From: Dietzia timorensis
GTDB taxonomy: Bacteria > Actinomycetota > Actinomycetes > Mycobacteriales > Mycobacteriaceae
Length of the DNA stretch: 16,595 nucleotides
NCBI RefSeq assembly: GCF_020742175.1
Contig: NZ_DYXM01000219.1
Coordinates: forward strand, 1 to 16,595
Direction of reading: 5' to 3'
The translations under genes and the position numbers were made by a program. Below, in pieces: positions 5,833 through 13,538 of this stretch (position 1 is its first letter; each line of letters begins with the position of its first letter). Under the pieces are notes generated by a model. It was not told the DNA's origin. It did no database searches and worked only from the letters and a program-made list of their open reading frames with translations.

Positions 5833-6792
5833 GTGACTCGACCAGGTAGCCGATCAGCAAACAATGCATCGCCGTCAGATGCCCGTCTCGCCGCCTCGCT
5901 GTCCGGGGCGGTGGATCTGTCGGGCCTCAAGGACCGTGCCGATGCGCAGAAGCGCGGGGCCGGGCAGCAGGCTGGCGCGCCTGCGGGCGGCGCCCAGTCG
6001 TCCTCGGCGACGAGCGTGCAGGTGACCGAGCAGAACTTCGAGGCCGAAGTTCTCATGCGGTCGATGAAGGTGCCGGTTCTCGTCGAACTCGGCTCCTCAC
6101 GCGCCCCGACGGCGATGACCGCGACGCTTCAGCAGATGGCCGCCGCCGACGGCGGTTCGTGGGTGCACGCCTACGCCGACGTCGATCAGGCCCCCGGAAT
6201 CGCCCAGGCGTTCCGGGCACAGGGAGTGCCCATGGTGATCGCCGTCGCGGGCGGGCGTCCCCTCACCGAATTCGAGGGCGAGCAGCCGGAGGACCAGCTG
6301 CGGCTGGTTATCGACAAGGTTCTCGAGGTCACCGCCGGCAAGCTCGAAGGCGCGGGGGAGCAGCCTGCGGAAGGCGAAGCCGAAGAGCCCTCCGACCCGG
6401 AACGCGATGCGGCGGAGAACGCACTCGCCGAGGGGGATCTGGCCGCGGCGGAAGAGCGTTTCCAGGCGCTCGTGGATTCCCGATCCGGTGACCACAGCCT
6501 GACCGAGGCTCTCCGCTTCGTCCAGGTTTCCCGCCGCGTCGCCGACGAGAACGACCCGGCCGCCGAGGGGCAGAGCGAGCAGACTCGCGAGGTTCTGTCG
6601 AAGGCGGATATCCAGATCATGGCCGGCAACTACGCCGGAGCCTTCGACGGCGTGATCGCCGCGATCCGCACCAGTGCGGGCGACGAGAAGAGCCTTCTCC
6701 GGACCCGCCTCCTCGAACTGCTCGACACGCTGCCGGCCAACGACCCCGACGCGCTTGCCGCACGCCGGAATCTCGCCACGGCTCTGTATTAA
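5833..6792 (+). CDS. Thioredoxin-fold/TPR protein without redox cysteines (CnoX/YbbN-like)
   Basis: The 319-residue protein has a disordered Ser/Ala/Gly-rich start (1-60), a thioredoxin fold (about 62-168) and a TPR-like helical C-terminal region (about 190-319). The fold is recognised from VTEQNFEAEVLMRSMKVPVLVEL, the cis-proline loop GVPMVIAVAGG (P133) and the final helix. The usual CxxC site is replaced by SSRAPT at 88-93, and the whole protein contains no cysteine, so it cannot do thiol redox chemistry. The C-terminal half, ending LPANDPDALAARRNLATAL, matches the co-chaperedoxin CnoX/YbbN and mycobacterial Rv1324-type proteins, which points to a chaperone or holdase role. GTG 5833 has no ribosome site; TGG-CAGAAT ends 7 nt upstream and could drive a leaderless mRNA. 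Confidence 0.85.
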   Translation: MTRPGSRSANNASPSDARLAASLSGAVDLSGLKDRADAQKRGAGQQAGAPAGGAQSSSATSVQVTEQNFEAEVLMRSMKVPVLVELGSSRAPTAMTATLQQMAAADGGSWVHAYADVDQAPGIAQAFRAQGVPMVIAVAGGRPLTEFEGEQPEDQLRLVIDKVLEVTAGKLEGAGEQPAEGEAEEPSDPERDAAENALAEGDLAAAEERFQALVDSRSGDHSLTEALRFVQVSRRVADENDPAAEGQSEQTREVLSKADIQIMAGNYAGAFDGVIAAIRTSAGDEKSLLRTRLLELLDTLPANDPDALAARRNLATALY

Positions 6793-6806
6793 AGACACTT
6801 CCCGGA

Positions 6807-7622
6807 ATGACGACGGACGTGCCCAGCCCTTTGGCCCGCGACCGGTTTCCACTGCGCGGGCATACCGTCGTCGTCACCGGGGTGAGCCGTCGAGAGGGAA
6901 TCGGTTTCGCCACAGCTTGCCGTCTCGCGGCTTACGGCGCCGACGTCTTCTGCCAGCACTATTCCCCACACGATGCCGAACAACCCTGGGGTGCGGACGA
7001 TGTCGACGCGGTGCTGGACGGTGTTCGCGAACATTGCGCCGAGGGCGCACGAATTGTTGGTATGCACGCTGACTTCACCGACCCGGATGTGCCGTCGCAG
7101 ATGATCGAAGCTGCTGCCGAGGAATTCGGGCGGCTTTCCGGGTTGGTGTGCAATCACGCGCAGTCCGGATCCGACGGGACGCTCGCGGAGATGAGCGCGG
7201 ATTGGCTCGACTCCCACTGGGCGGTGAACACCCGCGCATCGTTGCTCCTCGCGAAGGCTTTCGCCGCACGCCACCGCGTCCACGACCCTGCATCGATCGT
7301 GTTCATGACCTCGGGGCAGACCCAGGGGCCGATGCCCGGCGAAGTGGCCTACGCTGCGTCAAAAGCCGCGATCGCCGGTGTGACCCTGACCATTTCCCAA
7401 GAGCTCGCCGCACAGGGGATTCGGGTGAACACGGTTAATCCCGGCCCCGTGGACACCGGGTACATGACTCCCGAGATCCTCGAGGCGACACGTGGGATGT
7501 TTCCTTTCGGGCGGTTCGGCCAACCCGATGACGCCGCCCGTCTCATCGCGTGGCTGCTCACTGCGGAGGCCGAGTGGATCACCGGTCAGGTGCTCAACTC
7601 CGAAGGCGGATTCACCCGCTAG
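6807..7622 (+). CDS. Short-chain dehydrogenase/reductase (classical SDR)
   Basis: The 271-residue enzyme is a classical NAD(P)(H)-dependent SDR. The cofactor loop TGVSRREGIG is at 24-33, the acidic D90 in ADF follows strand 3, and the usual NNAG motif is changed to NHAQ at 116-119. The catalytic set is N141, S169 (MTSGQTQG), Y182 and K186 (YAASK). PGPVDTGYM at 212-220 and the C-terminal ITGQVLNSEGGF fit the 3-oxoacyl-ACP reductase-like subgroup. The two extra residues in the glycine loop and a basic SRRE suggest NADPH preference; that is inference. ATG 6807 lies 14 bp after the previous stop with only a weak GGA upstream, so it is probably the second gene of a unit. The substrate cannot be named. 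Confidence 0.87.
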   Translation: MTTDVPSPLARDRFPLRGHTVVVTGVSRREGIGFATACRLAAYGADVFCQHYSPHDAEQPWGADDVDAVLDGVREHCAEGARIVGMHADFTDPDVPSQMIEAAAEEFGRLSGLVCNHAQSGSDGTLAEMSADWLDSHWAVNTRASLLLAKAFAARHRVHDPASIVFMTSGQTQGPMPGEVAYAASKAAIAGVTLTISQELAAQGIRVNTVNPGPVDTGYMTPEILEATRGMFPFGRFGQPDDAARLIAWLLTAEAEWITGQVLNSEGGFTR

Positions 7623-7624
7623 GT

Positions 7625-7649
7625 GTGGCACGCGATCGCCGACTGCCAC
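7625..7649. promoter_or_regulatory. Inverted repeat upstream of the ABC ATPase gene
   Basis: GTGGCA (7625-7630) and TGCCAC (7644-7649) are a perfect 6-bp inverted repeat with a 13-nt spacer in the 37-bp gap between the SDR and ABC genes. There is no T tract, so it is not a terminator. TAGTGT at 7653-7658 right after it could be a -10 box for a transcript starting near the GTG at 7666. Confidence 0.3.
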
Positions 7650-7659
7650 GGGTAGTGTG

Positions 7660-8520
7660 ATGGATGTGACTACCCCCTCGAGAGACGACTACGACGTCAT
7701 CAACGAAGACCTCGTGATCGACTTCCGCGGCGCCCAACTGCGTCGTGGCGGCAATTCACTCGTAGGTCCCCTGGACTGGCAGGTGGAGCTCGACGAACGC
7801 TGGGTCATTCTAGGCCCGAACGGGGCCGGCAAGACCTCGCTCATGCGCATGGCTGCCGCGAACGAATTCCCTTCGTCTGGCTCCTGCCGCATTCTCGGCG
7901 AGCTCATGGGCAAGACCGAGGTTATGGAACTTCGAACGCGCATCGGCCTGTCCTCCGTCGCACTCGCGCAGCGCATCCCGGGCGACGAAAAGGTCGCCGA
8001 TATCGTCATCTCCGCCGGATACTCCGTGCTCGGACGGTGGCGCGAGAAGTACGACGGCATCGACCACGAGCGCGCTGCCGACACGCTCGAGGCCATGGGC
8101 GCCGAGCATCTTTCCGAACGCACGTGGGGCACCCTGTCCGAAGGCGAACGCAAGCGGGTGCTCATCTCCCGCGCGCTCATGACCGACCCGGAAATGCTGC
8201 TCCTCGATGAGCCCGGCGCCGGCCTCGACCTCGGTGGCCGCGAGGAACTCGTCTCCCGTCTTGCGGACCTCGCTCTGGACCCGGATGCGCCGGCCGTCGT
8301 TCTGGTCACCCACCACGTCGAGGAAATACCCCAGGGCTTCACACACGCGATGCTCCTCTCCGAAGGGGAGGTAACGGCGTCTGGGCTGATCGAGGACGTC
8401 ATCACGAGCGAGAACCTCACCCGTACCTTCGCGCAGAACATCGTCGTCGAGCAGGCCGATGATGGTCGCTTCTTCGCGCGGCGCTCCCGCCCGGGACGTC
8501 ACCGCCGGGCCGCCATCTAG
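7660..8520 (+). CDS. ABC transporter-type ATP-binding protein without adjacent permease
   Basis: The 286-residue protein is a single ABC ATPase domain. Walker A is GPNGAGKTS (52-60), the signature is LSEGERKRV (159-167, with LSEGE for LSGGQ), Walker B is MLLLDEP (179-185), the D-loop is GAGLD (186-190) and the switch histidine is H218 (VTHHVEE). The region IGLSSVALAQRIPGDEKVADIV resembles ATPases of the ModF/iron type, and the usual Q-loop context is altered. No membrane subunit or binding protein is encoded nearby, so it may pair with a distant permease or have a non-transport role. The start is uncertain: ATG 7660 is used, but a GTG at 7666, just after TAGTGT, could begin a leaderless mRNA. 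A stop-to-start gap of 12 bp links it to the methyltransferase gene. Confidence 0.87.
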   Translation: MDVTTPSRDDYDVINEDLVIDFRGAQLRRGGNSLVGPLDWQVELDERWVILGPNGAGKTSLMRMAAANEFPSSGSCRILGELMGKTEVMELRTRIGLSSVALAQRIPGDEKVADIVISAGYSVLGRWREKYDGIDHERAADTLEAMGAEHLSERTWGTLSEGERKRVLISRALMTDPEMLLLDEPGAGLDLGGREELVSRLADLALDPDAPAVVLVTHHVEEIPQGFTHAMLLSEGEVTASGLIEDVITSENLTRTFAQNIVVEQADDGRFFARRSRPGRHRRAAI

Positions 8521-8532
8521 GCCATCTACCAC

Positions 8533-9729
8533 ATGCATGACGACGACGTGTCGTTCATCCTCTCGCCGTCCGGAGGCGAAGCCGTCGCCTGGGCACAGAC
8601 GTTGGACTTCTCCGCGGCAACTCGCGTCGCGTCCGCGGCCAAGGTGCGCGAAACCTACCCGGATCACTTCTCGGCCGTCATCGAGGTGGCGACGGCAAGG
8701 GCCAAGGCCGCGCTCAAGCTCCGCGATTGCGAGGGTTGGGTGCTCACCACGGAGGCGGTCGAGCAGGCCACCCCGTGGCGCGTGGCGCAGCATCGAGCCG
8801 AACGGCTCGCCGGCCGCGCGGTGCACGATCTGACGTGCTCGGTTGGAGCGGAACTCGCTGAACTAGTGCGCGTGTCGGAGCAGGTGACCGGCAGCGACCT
8901 CGATCCCGTGCGCGTGGCGATGGCCCGGGCCAACGTGCCACAGGCGCGTGCGGCGGTGGCGGATGCGCTCGATCCGTCCACGATCAGCGCGCACGCCGGC
9001 GCAGTCTTCATCGCCGATCCGGCTCGGCGCGTGTCCGGAAGACGCATTTCGGATCCCACCGAGCTCTTGCCGCCGTTGCCGGATCTGCTCGGGGCTCTTG
9101 ATGGGCACGAATTTGCCGTCAAGTGCGCCCCGGGATTGGACTTCGCCGCCCTCGAGCACACCGGAGAGGTCGAGGTGACGAGTCTCGACGGGGGAGTGCG
9201 GGAGGCCTGCCTTTGGTCCCCGACGCTATCGGACGGCGTTCGGCGGCGTGCGACGGTGCTTCATTCCGGGAAATCCGGAAGCGCCGCGTGGACCGAGACA
9301 ATTACAGATCGGGAGCCGCAGATCGACGCCGCCACACCGGACGCGAACGCCGAAGCCGACCGCTTTATCGTCGAACCCGATGGCGCCATCGTCCGCTCGG
9401 GTCTCGTGCGGCATTGGGCGCACAGACACGGTCTGCGCCAACTGGACCCGCGCATAGCGCACCTCACCGGCCCCGCGATTCCCGCCGGATACAGCGGCTT
9501 CGAGGTGCTCGAGCGGTGCACACTGGACGCGAAGAAGCTGAGGTCCAGGCTGAGGGCGCTTGATTGCGGATCGCTGGAGATCCTCGTCCGGGGCGTCGAC
9601 AAAGACCCGGATGTGTTGCGAAAAAAGCTTGCTCCCAAGGGGAGCAGGCCGCTCGCGCTCGTGGTGACGAGGCTCGCGGATCGGGGTGTCGCGTTTATCT
9701 GCGATGCCCGACGTCATATGGCGATCTAG
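8533..9729 (+). CDS. Class I SAM-dependent methyltransferase with THUMP-like C-terminal domain
   Basis: The 398-residue protein has a Rossmann methyltransferase core: motif I VHDLTCSVGAE (97-107, D99 and G105), motif II GSDLDPVRVAMARAN (120-134, D122 and D124) and a DPARR motif at 162-166 in the motif IV position. The N-terminal helical part (1-95) includes KVRETYPDHFSAVIEVATARAKAALKL. The C-terminal EPDGAIVRSGLV (281-292) and the LEILVRGVDKDPDVLRKKLAPKG block (348-370) fit the THUMP-like tail of actinobacterial proteins related to RNA-modifying enzymes. An RNA substrate is therefore likely but not shown; the DPARR motif argues against a DPPY-type DNA adenine methylase. No ribosome site precedes ATG 8533; it lies 12 bp after the ABC gene, so translation may depend on coupling. 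Its TAG shares CTAG with the convergent lipoprotein gene. Confidence 0.82.
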   Translation: MHDDDVSFILSPSGGEAVAWAQTLDFSAATRVASAAKVRETYPDHFSAVIEVATARAKAALKLRDCEGWVLTTEAVEQATPWRVAQHRAERLAGRAVHDLTCSVGAELAELVRVSEQVTGSDLDPVRVAMARANVPQARAAVADALDPSTISAHAGAVFIADPARRVSGRRISDPTELLPPLPDLLGALDGHEFAVKCAPGLDFAALEHTGEVEVTSLDGGVREACLWSPTLSDGVRRRATVLHSGKSGSAAWTETITDREPQIDAATPDANAEADRFIVEPDGAIVRSGLVRHWAHRHGLRQLDPRIAHLTGPAIPAGYSGFEVLERCTLDAKKLRSRLRALDCGSLEILVRGVDKDPDVLRKKLAPKGSRPLALVVTRLADRGVAFICDARRHMAI

Positions 9730-11132
9730 TCGTCGGCGAAGAGGTACACCCGTCCGATCGATAGCGACAGCGCGATAGCGCCGGAGTCGGCGAGAGTGAG
9801 ACCAGCGACGGGACCTTGTGCGCCGGGGACCGGTTTCGACCACAGCTCCTCGCCGTCCGCGCCGAGCGCGCGAATGGCCATGCCGTTCCGTCCCTCCCGC
9901 GAAGCGAGGAGGACGTTGCCGTTCGCAGATAGGACCGGGGCCGTCAACGACGCTGCACGGTCATCGCGCCACACTTCCGAGGCGGAGTCCCCGTCGTCGT
10001 GAAGGGCGAGGACCGCCGAGCCGGTGAGTGCCTCGCGCGTGATCTCGTCGGTGGCCGCGTCGTCCTCGCCGCGGTAGAAGGCACCGGTGCGTCCACCGAG
10101 AACGATCGTTCCGTCGGCGGACACGGCTGGTGCGAAATCGGTCTCTACACCTGTCGTGTGGTGCCAGCGCTCGGACCCGTCTTCGGTCGAAAACGCAGAG
10201 ATGCCTTCGGGGCCGGTGACGTACGCGACGTCCTCGTCCTCGGAAAGTACGACCGGAGCGCCGGTGCGGCCGTGAGGCAGCGGGGTCCGCCACAGCTCGG
10301 TCATCTCGATCATCGCTTGCGGGTCGGTGGCGGGCACGTGCTCGTCGGGGTTTGCTCGCTCGCGGGAATTGACCCGCACGGCGACGAGATCAGGCTCATC
10401 GGCTCCGGGAGTCCATACGGTGATAAAGAAGGTTGAACCATCGTCTGTGACGGCGGCGGGGGCGGGCGCGGGGCAGCCGCGGCTCCCGGTTTCGCACCAG
10501 GACAAGCCATAATCGGGCGCGACATCCGGCACGGGTCCCGCTAGATCGAGCGGGGCGCCGCGAGGCGTGCCGTGCTGCGTGCCGTAGATCCGCGCCTGGC
10601 CGAACATCGATACGGTGAGGACGAGTTGTCCGCTGAGCTGGCGCGCGGTGGTCGCGGCGCCGGGAGGGGTCGTGCCGTAACGGAACTCTCCTTCGCCGGA
10701 GATTGCCGCCGCGCCAGAAAGGATCGGCCAGTACGAATCACCGAACTTGTTGATCTGTCCGGAAATGCGCGGGCCGCCGATCGCCTGGCGGTTGCACCAG
10801 GACTTGCGACCGTCCTCGAGCTCGAGCGCAAAGACATTGCAACCCGCGTCCGACAGCGATGCCTGCTGCAGATCCCCAAGTGGGCTGAAGGTCGCCGGGC
10901 CGGGAAGGGGTGCGCCGATTTCCCGCGACCATTTCAGCGTCGGATCCTCAGGTGATTCGCCCGTCGATGTCGAGGAATTGTGCAAGTCCGAATATGTCGA
11001 AGACCAGTCGTCGGATTGGCCTGGGTGCGCATCAAGCGAGGAAGACACCGGGCTGCACGCGGCGAGCGCGGCTGCGGCGGTCGCGGTCAATGCCGCTACG
11101 GCACGCGTCTTGCGGCGTGTGGAACTGCGCAC
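9726..11132 (-). CDS. Lipoprotein with PQQ-type beta-propeller repeats
   Basis: The product is 468 residues from GTG 11132. It begins with a lipoprotein signal: basic RRKTR, a hydrophobic Ala-rich stretch (11-22) and the lipobox LAAC at 23-26, so C26 should be lipidated and the protein held on the outer face of the membrane. A Ser/Thr-rich linker follows. The mature part has repeats of the PQQ/beta-propeller type, each ending in a strand plus D-G-x-x-x-W: NVFALELEDGRKSWCN, GISAFSTEDGSERWHH, AIRALGADGEELWSK and VYLFADD at the end. C-x-n-C pairs such as SWCETGSRGC may form disulfides outside the cell. BamB-like or quinoprotein-like folds share this layout, but I see no PQQ-binding proof. The start is set by an AAGGAGAA ribosome site; a longer frame to 11174 lacks one. 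The partner is unknown. Confidence 0.85.
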   Translation of the reverse strand: MRSSTRRKTRAVAALTATAAAALAACSPVSSSLDAHPGQSDDWSSTYSDLHNSSTSTGESPEDPTLKWSREIGAPLPGPATFSPLGDLQQASLSDAGCNVFALELEDGRKSWCNRQAIGGPRISGQINKFGDSYWPILSGAAAISGEGEFRYGTTPPGAATTARQLSGQLVLTVSMFGQARIYGTQHGTPRGAPLDLAGPVPDVAPDYGLSWCETGSRGCPAPAPAAVTDDGSTFFITVWTPGADEPDLVAVRVNSRERANPDEHVPATDPQAMIEMTELWRTPLPHGRTGAPVVLSEDEDVAYVTGPEGISAFSTEDGSERWHHTTGVETDFAPAVSADGTIVLGGRTGAFYRGEDDAATDEITREALTGSAVLALHDDGDSASEVWRDDRAASLTAPVLSANGNVLLASREGRNGMAIRALGADGEELWSKPVPGAQGPVAGLTLADSGAIALSLSIGRVYLFADD

Positions 11133-11138
11133 CCGATG

Positions 11139-11146
11139 TTCTCCTT
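11139..11146 (-). promoter_or_regulatory. Ribosome binding site that decides the lipoprotein start
   Basis: On the minus strand AAGGAGAA lies 6 nt before GTG 11132. It removes 14 residues from the longest possible frame and leaves a compact, typical lipoprotein signal sequence. Confidence 0.8.
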
Positions 11147-11400
11147 GTGCATACCTTGTTTGGCGAAGCCCCACCTGGCGGGACGACGTACGGATCCGAC
11201 GCGGGCGAACCCGCAGGAATGCCGAGTTTAGTCAACGGCGAACGACTTCCGGAGAAGGTGAACCGGAGTGCCGTGACAAACGCGACTCGGTGGGCCCGGG
11301 GTCTTGGGCAGGACCTTACTGACGGGTAAGATAAGGGTATCCGCTAGGACAAGGGATGACGCGCACCTGGTCGTCTCGGGCGCGCTGCAGGTAAAGTGAC

Positions 11401-11424
11401 CGGTTGAGAAGATAATCTCAACCG
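11401..11424. promoter_or_regulatory. Perfect 9-bp-arm palindrome upstream of etfBA
   Basis: CGGTTGAGA (11401-11409) and TCTCAACCG (11416-11424) are exact inverted repeats around AGATAA. The centre contains GATAAT (11411-11416), which looks like a -10 hexamer, so a protein bound here could block a promoter. There is no T tract, so termination is unlikely. It lies 127 bp before etfB and 269 bp before the divergent lipoprotein start. Confidence 0.65.
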
Positions 11425-11457
11425 CGATGCCATCTTGCCGCGCTCGGCTAGTAGGTG

Positions 11458-11485
11458 TTCACCGGTGCCGCCGGCGCTGTATTAG
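11458..11485 (+). promoter_or_regulatory. Candidate promoter of etfBA
   Basis: TTCACC (11458-11463) and TATTAG (11480-11485), spaced by 16 nt, match the sigma-A consensus at 4 of 6 positions each. Transcription would begin near 11492, leaving a leader of about 59 nt with an AGGAGGT ribosome site at 11532-11538. Confidence 0.4.
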
Positions 11486-11550
11486 GCTGCGACAGGCGCC
11501 ATGTAATGGGCAGTTTTCATTCGAAACTCGCAGGAGGTCGAAGCAGACCA

Positions 11551-12336
11551 ATGACAAATATTGTCGTACTTATCAAGCAGGTTCCGGACTACACGGAGCG
11601 TGAACTCACCGATGGTGACAACACCATCGATCGCGAGAACACCACCGCGATCATCGATGAGATCAGCTCGCAGGCCGTGGAGACCGCCCTGAACGTCAAG
11701 GACGCGACCGGCGATGGCAAGGTGACCGTCCTGACCGTCGGCCCCGCGGGCGCCAAGGACGCGCTTCAGAAGGCGCTCGCCATGGGCGCGGACGAAGCCG
11801 TCCTCCTCACCGACGACGCTATTGCGGGTTCCGACGCGGTTCAGACCTCGTGGGCCATTGCCAACGTGCTGTCCGGCCTCGAGGGCACGGAGCTGGTTAT
11901 CGCCGGCAACGAGGCCTCGGATGGCCGCGCCGGCGCAGTTCCGGCGATCATCGCCGAGTACCTCGGACTTCCGCAGCTCACGCACCTGTCCGAGGTCACC
12001 GTCGAGGGCGAGACCGTCAAGGGCAAGCGCGAAACCGATGACGGCGTGTACGAGGTTGAGTCTTCCCTCCCGGCCGTCATCTCGGTGAACGAGAAGGTCG
12101 GCGAGCCGCGCTTCCCGTCCTTCAAGGGCATCATGGCGGCGAAGAAGAAGCCGATGAACGAGATGGCACTCGGGGACACGAACATCGAGGCCGGCCAGGT
12201 CGGTATCGACAATTCCTCCACCAAGGTCGTCTCCGCTACGCCGAAGCCCCCGCGCGAGGCCGGCGAGAAGGTCGAAGACGAGGGTGAGGGCGGCAAGCAG
12301 ATCGCCGAGTACTTGGTCTCGCAGAAGATCATCTAG
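11551..12336 (+). CDS. etfB: Electron transfer flavoprotein subunit beta
   Basis: The 261-residue protein is the beta subunit of the soluble electron-transfer flavoprotein, which takes electrons from acyl-CoA and other dehydrogenases and passes them to the quinone pool. It starts with the family N-terminus MTNIVVLIKQVPD and carries VTVLTVGP, KALAMGADEAVLL, ELVIAGNEASDGRAGAVPAIIAEYLGLPQ (AMP-binding domain) and VISVNEKVGEPRFPSFKGIMAAKKK, closely like mycobacterial FixA. ATG 11551 is chosen over the longer frame from 11455 because it gives exactly this N-terminus. Its ribosome site AGGAGGT (11532-11538) is strong but about 12 nt away, which is rather far. etfA follows after 58 bp on the same strand. 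Confidence 0.97.
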   Translation: MTNIVVLIKQVPDYTERELTDGDNTIDRENTTAIIDEISSQAVETALNVKDATGDGKVTVLTVGPAGAKDALQKALAMGADEAVLLTDDAIAGSDAVQTSWAIANVLSGLEGTELVIAGNEASDGRAGAVPAIIAEYLGLPQLTHLSEVTVEGETVKGKRETDDGVYEVESSLPAVISVNEKVGEPRFPSFKGIMAAKKKPMNEMALGDTNIEAGQVGIDNSSTKVVSATPKPPREAGEKVEDEGEGGKQIAEYLVSQKII

Positions 12337-12394
12337 TCGTCACGACAAGGCCAACCCCGCCGCAATCACTTTTCTCTAGGAGCGAATAGAACTC

Positions 12395-13345
12395 ATGGCA
12401 GAAGTACTTGTTGTCGTCGAGCATGTCGACGGCGAACTGAAGAATGTGACCAAGGAGCTGCTTACCGCGGCTCGTACCCTGGGTGAGCCGTCCGCCGTCG
12501 TCTTCGGTGCCGAGGGCACCGCAGAGGGCTTCAAGGACGCGCTCGCCGCCGCCGGCGCCGAGAAGATCTACGTCGCCGAGGGCTCGAACGTCACCGACTA
12601 CGTCGTGACCCCCAAGGTCGACGTCCTCGCCGGACTCGCAGAGAACGGCGCCGCCGGCGTCATCCTTCCCGCGACGTTCGAGGGCCGCGAGGTCGGCGGA
12701 CGTGTCGCCGCACGCACCGGCTCCGGCTTCCTGACCGACCTCGTCGAGATCAAGGAAGGCGGCAACGCCGTTCACTCGATCTTCGGTGGCGCCTACACCG
12801 TCGAGGCCGAGGTCTCGGGCGATTGCCCGGTCTACGTCCTCCGCCCCGGCTCCGTCGAGGCTCAGGAAAATGCCGGCGCAGGCGAGATCGTCAACGTCGA
12901 GGTGCCCGCACCCGAGGGCGCGGCGAAGATCACCTCTGCCAGCGCGATCGAGGGTGGCGACCGTCCGGAGCTCACCGAGGCGAAGATCGTTGTCTCCGGT
13001 GGCCGGGGTGTCGGCTCGGAGGAGAACTTCGGCAAGGTCGTCGAGCCGCTGGCCGACGCTCTTGGTGCCGCAGTTGGTGCATCCCGCGCCGCGGTCGACT
13101 CCGGCTTCTACCCGCCGCAGTTCCAGGTGGGCCAGACCGGTAAGACGGTGACCCCGCAGCTGTACATCGCGCTTGGTATCTCCGGTGCCATCCAGCACCG
13201 CGCCGGTATGCAGACCTCGAAGACCATCGTGGCCGTCAACAAGGACGAAGAGGCCCCGATCTTCGAGATCGCCGATTACGGCATCGTGGGCGACCTGTTC
13301 AACGTCGCACCGCAGCTCACCGAGGCTGTCAACGCGCGTAAGTAA
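12395..13345 (+). CDS. etfA: Electron transfer flavoprotein subunit alpha
   Basis: The 316-residue protein pairs with EtfB and binds the redox-active FAD. The N-terminal domain (MAEVLVVVEHVDGELKN to about 180) contains the HSIFGGAYTVEAE block. The C-terminal FAD domain has PELTEAKIVVSGGRGVGS (191-208), SRAAVDSGFYP (230-240), QVGQTGKTVTPQLYIALGISGAIQHRAGM (244-272) and VNKDEEAPIFEIADYGIVGD (281-300). These are the residues that wrap the FAD in known ETFs. ATG 12395 follows a TAGGAG ribosome site at about 12377-12382. It is the second gene of the etfBA operon and is followed 40 bp later by a strong terminator, so the pair forms a complete transcription unit. Confidence 0.97.
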   Translation: MAEVLVVVEHVDGELKNVTKELLTAARTLGEPSAVVFGAEGTAEGFKDALAAAGAEKIYVAEGSNVTDYVVTPKVDVLAGLAENGAAGVILPATFEGREVGGRVAARTGSGFLTDLVEIKEGGNAVHSIFGGAYTVEAEVSGDCPVYVLRPGSVEAQENAGAGEIVNVEVPAPEGAAKITSASAIEGGDRPELTEAKIVVSGGRGVGSEENFGKVVEPLADALGAAVGASRAAVDSGFYPPQFQVGQTGKTVTPQLYIALGISGAIQHRAGMQTSKTIVAVNKDEEAPIFEIADYGIVGDLFNVAPQLTEAVNARK

Positions 13346-13385
13346 CTGCGCGTCATTCCGTCCCTTAAGACGGGAACGAAGAGAA

Positions 13386-13416
13386 GATGCCCGGCCGATG
13401 GCCGGGCATCTTTTTT
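13386..13416 (+). terminator. Rho-independent terminator of etfBA
   Basis: An 11-bp perfect stem (13386-13396 with 13400-13410) closes a 3-nt GAT loop and is followed by six T (13411-13416). Two upstream A residues can pair with the T tract and lengthen the stem. It lies 40 bp after the etfA stop. Confidence 0.96.
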
Positions 13417-13430
13417 GTGTTCGAGAATCG

Positions 13431-13442
13431 GGGGTTAACCCC
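13431..13442. repeat. 12-bp perfect palindrome before the acyltransferase gene
   Basis: GGGGTTAACCCC is fully self-complementary and lies between the etfA terminator and the acyltransferase start, 96 bp before ATG 13539. Its position allows an operator for the downstream genes, but there is no clear promoter motif beside it. Confidence 0.4.
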
Positions 13443-13538
13443 AGGCATCGCGTACAAGAACGGAGAAGCCGAAAATCTGCCGGCGCGTCATCTGGGCGTC
13501 GTGTCGTTGCTGCATTGAATTGCAGTTGACCGATCAGC

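Larger units (their letters stand above)
11133..11550. other. 418-bp intergenic region between divergent lipoprotein and etfB genes
   Basis: No convincing gene lies here; a frame open from 11455 only extends etfB upstream of its real start. The region holds the lipoprotein ribosome site, a GCGGG/CCCGC hairpin with a TTCG loop on the minus strand (11201-11214), and a short CTTAC-TGACGG-GTAAG inverted repeat (11315-11330). It also holds the long palindrome at 11401-11424 and the candidate etf promoter at 11458-11485. On the minus strand TTGACT at about 11230 is a possible -35, but no good -10 follows. The remaining sequence shows no tRNA-like or riboswitch-like structure that I recognise. Confidence 0.6.

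Noticed and set aside
8533..9729. The methyltransferase as part of a restriction-modification or phage-defence system
   Set aside because: The motif is DPARR, not a DNA methylase motif; it has a THUMP-like tail, and no nuclease or specificity gene is nearby.
11401..11424. The etf upstream palindrome as a terminator
   Set aside because: No T tract follows on either strand, and it lies upstream of the operon it would block.
11455..11550. N-terminal extension of etfB to 11455
   Set aside because: The extra 32 residues have no match to the family N-terminus, and the ribosome site lies inside the extension just before ATG 11551.
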